Shown in pieces: positions 59,928 to 64,000 of a stretch of 64,000 bases of DNA (the stretch's first letter is position 1; every line of letters starts with the position of its first letter). Source of the stretch: CAZPXH01 sp964591085 (GTDB taxonomy: Bacteria; Spirochaetota; Spirochaetia; DSM-27196; CAZPXH01); the NCBI GenBank assembly GCA_964591085.1, contig CAZPXH010000002.1:124001-188000 (forward strand). Direction: 5' to 3'. The position numbers were made by a program, and so were the translations under genes. The notes under the pieces were generated by a model, which was not told where the DNA came from, did no database searches, and saw only the letters and a list, made by a program, of their open reading frames with translations.

Positions 59928-62900
59928 ATGTCAGCCGGGATCAAGACAGCACTGAGTCTCCTTGGAGGGCTGCTTGTTTCAGCCGCATTTGCGGTTCTGT
60001 GGTTCACGGGATCCTTTGACGGCATTGAGGCCCAACTCTACACGCGTGGCGTTGAGCAAGCTGTTGGCGCCCAGATTCAGGATCTCCGCTCGGGCCTGGA
60101 GCAGATCAACCAGCAGCGACAACAGACCCTGCAGGGCCTTGCCGCAACTCCCGCGTTCCAGAACGCATACCGGGTCAATCAATCCCGTGCAGACATAGCT
60201 ACCCGTGACCGCGAGGCCGGGCTTCTCCAGGCTGGAATTGACGGACTCCGTTCACTCCGCGTTGTTGGCCCGGATCCCTTTGATGAATCCGATCCGCCCG
60301 ATCTTGCCATCTACTACAGCAGCTCGGCGACCGACGTGCTGGAGCGCAGTCCGGATCGCATCCGCTATCGGGACTTTGATGCGGTCTACGAGGACGCCGG
60401 TCTGGATTCACCGTCAGTGGACGCTGGGGAGCTCGCGGTCCTGGTTGATCCGGAGCGGCAGAGCCTTGAATACCGAGTGCCGCTTATGGATGAGAACGGA
60501 GTTCGCCGGAGTGTGATGCTGGCCGCCGTGACCTTGCGCGGGACCTCCAGCGCGCTTGTTCGCCTTGGCGCTCTGGATCCCGGCAGACAGCTGATTGCAA
60601 ACCCGGACGGGACCCTGGTTGCGGATGTCCCTGAACTCCTGGTAGCTGACCTGTCGCAGGCGCTGGAAGCGCGGGCGATATCCCCCGGGAACACAGAAGC
60701 CGGTGCCCTTTCCGACGGCGACCGCCTGTTCCTTGGCGATGGCGAAGGCGCGTATCGAATTGCACTGGACCAGACCGGCAGCCGCCCGCTTGCCGTGCTT
60801 GTCAATGAAGCCCGCTTTGAGCTGGACCCTGCGCTTCGCTGGGTGATTGTTTCCATCGCCGGCCTCTCTACGTTCCTGCTGCTCTTCCTGCTGTTCAACC
60901 TGCGCCAGGACCCTGAGGTTCTGGTTGCCGAGCGCATGAAGCGTGTACAGCTTGAAATCCTTCAGGAAAACATCAACCGCAGTGGCTCTCTGGATATGGA
61001 GAGTCTCCGAGCGGAGCTGGAACGGCGCAAGCCTGTGCTGGTCCGGCAGATTCTCCGGGGAATCAAGGGCAGAAGCCCGGATCAGGCTGAGCAGCTGGAC
61101 CAGCTGGTGGAACAGAGCTGGAGTGAGATCTTTGAGCTCATGGGTCGCCGGGGCGCGCCCCAGACCCCGGGTGGCAACTTTGATGCTGAGGCGTTCCAGA
61201 GAATTGCGGATCAGATCATAGAAGGGATCCGACAGGTTCAGGTGATCGCGCCGGTGGTGACACAGCAGCTTCCGCAGAGCCCCTCCGGAGCACCCGCCGG
61301 GGCCAGGGCGCGACCGGTCCCGGGAACCCCGGTTCCCTCTGCGCCTGTCGCCGCAGCTGCTCCAGCTTCCCGGCCGGATGCAGAAGTTGACCTTGCCGAT
61401 CTGGAACCCCTTGATGACGGCGACGAGTTGGAACCGGTGGAAACCGCGGAGCTGCTTGACGAAGACGACGGTGATCTGGAGCCGGTGGAAGCCCTGGAGC
61501 TGCTTGACGAAGACGACGGTGATCTGGAGCCGGTGGAAGCCCTGGAGCTGCTTGATGAGGTCGGCGAGGAGGAGTTTGCGGCTGAGCTTGGAGAGGCCGC
61601 TGACCTACAAGGGCTTGAGAGTCTGGACGCGGTCGTTGGCTACGAGGAGCTGAGTAACGATTTCCAGCCCATCGTTGGCCCGGAGCCCGAGCTTCAACCC
61701 AATGAGCAGGTTGGCGATCTGGGGTTAGCGGAAGTTGACCTTTCCGGACTGGAAGAGGGAGCAAAGGAAACCCTTTCGGACGCTGAGTCCAACTGGCTTG
61801 ATGACTCCGACGGTGCTACGACGATCCCGGGTGTGCCGGGCAATGCGGTAGCAGAACAGGGGACCCCATCACTCGGCGATGATGAAAGAATCGAAGACCT
61901 TGAGCCGGTTGACCTAGAGCCGTTGGAAGACGGGGAGGAAGATGAAGTGGAGGACGGCCTCCAAGGCATCGCCAGAGATGACTTGTCCGAGGCGGAACCC
62001 CCGCCATTCAGTGACGCAGGGCCGGTGGTCCGGGATCCCGGTGGCACGTTGATTTCTCCAGCGCTGGAGATTAGTCATACGAGGGTCACTCTGGAGCCAC
62101 GCTCGGTGGTGGACAGTCTCCTGGAGCCGCTAGAGGCTGACGCGCTTGCCGATCTTCGCCTGGAAGACCTGAATCTGCAGAGCGAGCTGTCCGCCTACGA
62201 TCCAATAGATGACGAGGTTGCAGCCGCCGCGATTCGGGACGCGGAGTCCGAGGTTGCGCCCTACGAGTCCCTGGACGCCGAGCCCGTGGATCAGATCGTG
62301 GTGGAAGAGGCAGATACCGAGCACAGCGTTGAACTGGGCTTTGGGTCACCAGATGTCAACACTGCACCTTCTGCACTGGTGGACGCGAGCGGTGCCGGTG
62401 GTGTCCGTGTGGAAGGGGCGGATTCCGATGCTGGCGGCGCGCTGGGCGTGGATGAACCGGAAGAAACAGGTGGCGATGCTGTTCTGGAGGAGCTCCACGC
62501 CGAGCCGACCTGGTCGGATGAGTGGCTGAGCGCTGGCATGCTGTTTTCCGCCGGGACCTCCTCACCTGAGTGGTCCATGCCGGTACAGGACGCGCTGCCA
62601 CTGGAAATGGAAGGCGCGAGCGGGGCCGAAGACGACGTGTACCATCGTGTGTTTGCCGCTTCCTGGGCTGACGTGCGCGCCTCCCTCCTGCCCCACAGTA
62701 TTGTGGAAGACTCGGACGGGACGGTACGGATTTCAGCCGAAACCTATTCGAGAGAGGACGACGACGTCCCCGAGATTCCCGCGGAAACCGACTCCAGCGG
62801 AATCGGCTCTCTCTTTGGTGATCTCACGCTGGACCTTGAGGATCTGGACTCCCCCACGGCAGACGAGCAGAACGGTCTAGAGCGATGGTTCGCGGAGGAC

Positions 62901-63341
62901 GGACTGGTCATTGGTACCGGGTCCGGGGTTGAGCAGCTCTCCAAGCTAATGGGTAGTGACGCACTGCTCCTGCTGGAACGCGGCCCCCAGGGCTATGGAT
63001 TCATTGGTGCACGCAACAGCTCCAGCCGTTGTGCGTCTGTGCTGGTAGACGGGATTCAGGAACTGTTGGACCGCGTGACCGGTCCGGCGCTCGCGAGCGA
63101 TCGGGAAGTTGGGCTTCAGTACATCCGCCACGGCGATGTCGGTGACCCGGAGTGCATGGAGATGATTGGACTCTCGGTTGGTTCTGCGATCTGTGCGGTT
63201 CCGGTGCACGGCGAACTGGGGCAGGTCGCGGTCCTCGTCTATGCCGTCGGGCAGCCACAGAGGTTCGCCGATAGCCCGGACCTGCCCCAGCTCATTCGGG
63301 AGCTGGGAACGAGTGTTGCTGGAGCAGTGCATGCCGGCTGA
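59928..63341 (+). CDS. Large membrane protein: outer sensor-like region, acidic repeat middle, GAF-like end
   Basis: The product has 1137 residues. TM1 (about 8-27) and TM2 (about 304-325) bracket an outer region of about 275 residues that resembles a ligand-binding Cache-type sensor. It has a helical start (QIQDLRSGLEQINQQRQQTLQGLAA), then DPPDLAIYYSSSATDV. After a helical segment (ILQENINRSGSLDMESLRAELERRK) comes a region of about 500 residues very rich in Asp, Glu, Leu and Pro, including a perfect 16-residue tandem repeat (ELLDEDDGDLEPVEAL, 508-539). The last 155 residues (GLERWFAEDGLVIGTGSG onward) look GAF/roadblock-like. No kinase, cyclase or methyl-acceptor domain is visible, so its output is unknown. 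It follows rplQ and overlaps rnhA by 11 bases. Confidence 0.7.
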   Translation: MSAGIKTALSLLGGLLVSAAFAVLWFTGSFDGIEAQLYTRGVEQAVGAQIQDLRSGLEQINQQRQQTLQGLAATPAFQNAYRVNQSRADIATRDREAGLLQAGIDGLRSLRVVGPDPFDESDPPDLAIYYSSSATDVLERSPDRIRYRDFDAVYEDAGLDSPSVDAGELAVLVDPERQSLEYRVPLMDENGVRRSVMLAAVTLRGTSSALVRLGALDPGRQLIANPDGTLVADVPELLVADLSQALEARAISPGNTEAGALSDGDRLFLGDGEGAYRIALDQTGSRPLAVLVNEARFELDPALRWVIVSIAGLSTFLLLFLLFNLRQDPEVLVAERMKRVQLEILQENINRSGSLDMESLRAELERRKPVLVRQILRGIKGRSPDQAEQLDQLVEQSWSEIFELMGRRGAPQTPGGNFDAEAFQRIADQIIEGIRQVQVIAPVVTQQLPQSPSGAPAGARARPVPGTPVPSAPVAAAAPASRPDAEVDLADLEPLDDGDELEPVETAELLDEDDGDLEPVEALELLDEDDGDLEPVEALELLDEVGEEEFAAELGEAADLQGLESLDAVVGYEELSNDFQPIVGPEPELQPNEQVGDLGLAEVDLSGLEEGAKETLSDAESNWLDDSDGATTIPGVPGNAVAEQGTPSLGDDERIEDLEPVDLEPLEDGEEDEVEDGLQGIARDDLSEAEPPPFSDAGPVVRDPGGTLISPALEISHTRVTLEPRSVVDSLLEPLEADALADLRLEDLNLQSELSAYDPIDDEVAAAAIRDAESEVAPYESLDAEPVDQIVVEEADTEHSVELGFGSPDVNTAPSALVDASGAGGVRVEGADSDAGGALGVDEPEETGGDAVLEELHAEPTWSDEWLSAGMLFSAGTSSPEWSMPVQDALPLEMEGASGAEDDVYHRVFAASWADVRASLLPHSIVEDSDGTVRISAETYSREDDDVPEIPAETDSSGIGSLFGDLTLDLEDLDSPTADEQNGLERWFAEDGLVIGTGSGVEQLSKLMGSDALLLLERGPQGYGFIGARNSSSRCASVLVDGIQELLDRVTGPALASDREVGLQYIRHGDVGDPECMEMIGLSVGSAICAVPVHGELGQVAVLVYAVGQPQRFADSPDLPQLIRELGTSVAGAVHAG
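61449..61555 (+). repeat. 48-bp in-frame tandem repeat, two perfect copies plus a partial third
   Basis: Bases 61449-61496 and 61497-61544 are identical, each coding the 16 residues ELLDEDDGDLEPVEAL. A partial third copy begins at 61545. A degenerate copy (LEPVETAELL) precedes them. The perfect identity points to recent duplication, and the copy number may vary between strains. Confidence 0.9.
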
Positions 63342-63771
63342 GCAGATCCTGATTTACACAGATGGCGGGTGCCATGGCAATCCAGGGCCCGGCGGCTGGG
63401 CGGCGGTAATCAAGCGCGGTCAACAGTCTGTTGAGATCAGCGGTGCCGAGGAAGCCACCACCAACAATCGAATGGAACTGCAGGCGGTGATTCAGTCGCT
63501 CATCCATGTAGGTGGCGTGGATGCTTCCATTGAGGTGAGGACCGACAGCGTCTACGTCCGCAGCGGAATCACCGAGTGGATCAAGAACTGGAAGACACGG
63601 GGCTGGCGCACTGCCGGGGGAAAGCCGGTGAAAAACCAGGATCTGTGGCGTGAGCTGGACTCCCTGGTGGATCATCGCGTGCACTTCACCTGGGTTCAGG
63701 GCCACTCCGGCATCTCCGGAAACGAGCGATGCGATCAGCTTGTGCAGGAGGCCATTGGCCGCCTGGGGTAA
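63331..63771 (+). CDS. rnhA: Ribonuclease HI
   Basis: The enzyme cuts RNA in RNA-DNA hybrids. The product has 146 residues. The catalytic acids are Asp11 (IYTDGGCHGNPGPGGW), Glu49 (NNRMELQAV), Asp72 (VRTDSVYV) and Asp135 (GNERCDQL), with the supporting His125 in VQGHSGISGNE. ATG 63331 overlaps the end of the preceding gene and follows TGGAGC. Confidence 0.96.
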   Translation: MPAEQILIYTDGGCHGNPGPGGWAAVIKRGQQSVEISGAEEATTNNRMELQAVIQSLIHVGGVDASIEVRTDSVYVRSGITEWIKNWKTRGWRTAGGKPVKNQDLWRELDSLVDHRVHFTWVQGHSGISGNERCDQLVQEAIGRLG

Positions 63772-63866
63772 TCCCGGAAAGCCGTGAGCTGCGCCCATGT
63801 GATCCTACGCTTCGGCGCTCCAACGTTGGCTGAAGCAACACCGGCAGCGGGGCGATAACCGCGATT

Positions 63867-64000
63867 GTGCCGGTACTTGCACATTGTGGCCTTGGCTATG
63901 ACGGCGTCATCGTCCGCGTAGAGGCCGCTATCCGCGCCGGAATCCCGGGCATCGATATCGTTGGGATGGCGGGCCCGGCCGTCAGGGAAAGCCGGGAGCG
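63867..64000 (+). CDS. ComM/YifB-family Mg-chelatase-like AAA+ protein, partial N-terminus
   Basis: The frame runs off the window edge. The visible residues read HCGLGYDGVIVRVEAAIRAG, then IPGIDIVGMAGPAVRESRER, the typical opening of ComM/YifB proteins. In naturally competent bacteria these are helicases that extend branch migration during transformation. A stop codon lies in-frame upstream at about 63831, and GTG 63867 is the best start, though its ribosome binding site is poor. The gap 63772-63866 shows no other feature. Confidence 0.8.
   Translation, partial: MPVLAHCGLGYDGVIVRVEAAIRAGIPGIDIVGMAGPAVRESRE

Noticed and set aside
61449..61555. Short repeats as a CRISPR array
   Set aside because: The copies are adjacent with no spacers and stay in frame within a gene; there are no cas genes.

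Overview
The window looks like chromosomal DNA of a free-living, GC-rich spirochaete, probably related to Spirochaeta/Alkalispirochaeta. This is inferred from gene content, not from a database match. The clues are a long-form pyrophosphate-dependent phosphofructokinase, acetate kinase, a flavodiiron protein, and a stand-alone RsbW-like ATPase fused to a cyclic-nucleotide domain. There is also a tuf-rpsJ junction with no fusA beside it. GTG starts, 1-4 base stop/start overlaps and Shine-Dalgarno sites are frequent. I see no prophage, insertion sequence or CRISPR array.

Left part (1-33.3 kb), a mixed housekeeping region. In order it holds a truncated coiled-coil gene with an ABC ATPase, a divergent exported protein, a DEAD-box helicase with a long Arg/Ser/Gly tail, and a detached rpsD. 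Next come the RsbW-like regulator, a heavy-metal-binding protein behind a class II photolyase, a membrane hybrid histidine kinase and a phospholipase-C-like protein. Sugar metabolism follows: ackA, then galK-pfp-exported protein facing manA-YaiI/DUF188. Then come a flavodiiron protein with a clear promoter, and asnS leading into an iron-type ABC uptake set (binding protein, permease, ATPase). A Cys-less ArsC/Spx-like protein is coupled to DAHP synthase, convergent with gnd. A 57-residue basic protein is followed by a tightly coupled run: dcd, DHH phosphoesterase, unknown protein, HD protein, hisI, M20 peptidase.

Right part (33.4-59.8 kb), one co-directional translation and transcription supercluster. 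Its order is tRNA-Thr, tRNA-Trp, secE, nusG, rplKAJL, rpoBC, rpsLG, tuf, then the S10, spc and alpha gene sets through rplQ. fusA, adk, map and infA are absent from their usual places. Strong promoters (TTGACA with 16-18 bp spacers and GC-rich discriminators) precede the tRNAs, rpsL and tuf. A similar one precedes rpsD. Hairpins lie between rplL and rpoB, between tuf and rpsJ, and after rplQ. A 358-base non-coding stretch before tuf can fold into several stems.

End (59.9-64 kb). There is a 1137-residue membrane protein with a sensor-like outer region, an acidic repeat-bearing middle and a GAF-like end. It overlaps rnhA. The window then runs into the start of a ComM/YifB-family gene.

No complete, obviously new system stands out. 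The best leads are the unknown protein in the dcd-hisI operon, the 57-residue protein, the acidic sensor-like protein, the RsbW/cNMP fusion and the structured region before tuf. Functions are assigned by eye from motifs; no searches were run.
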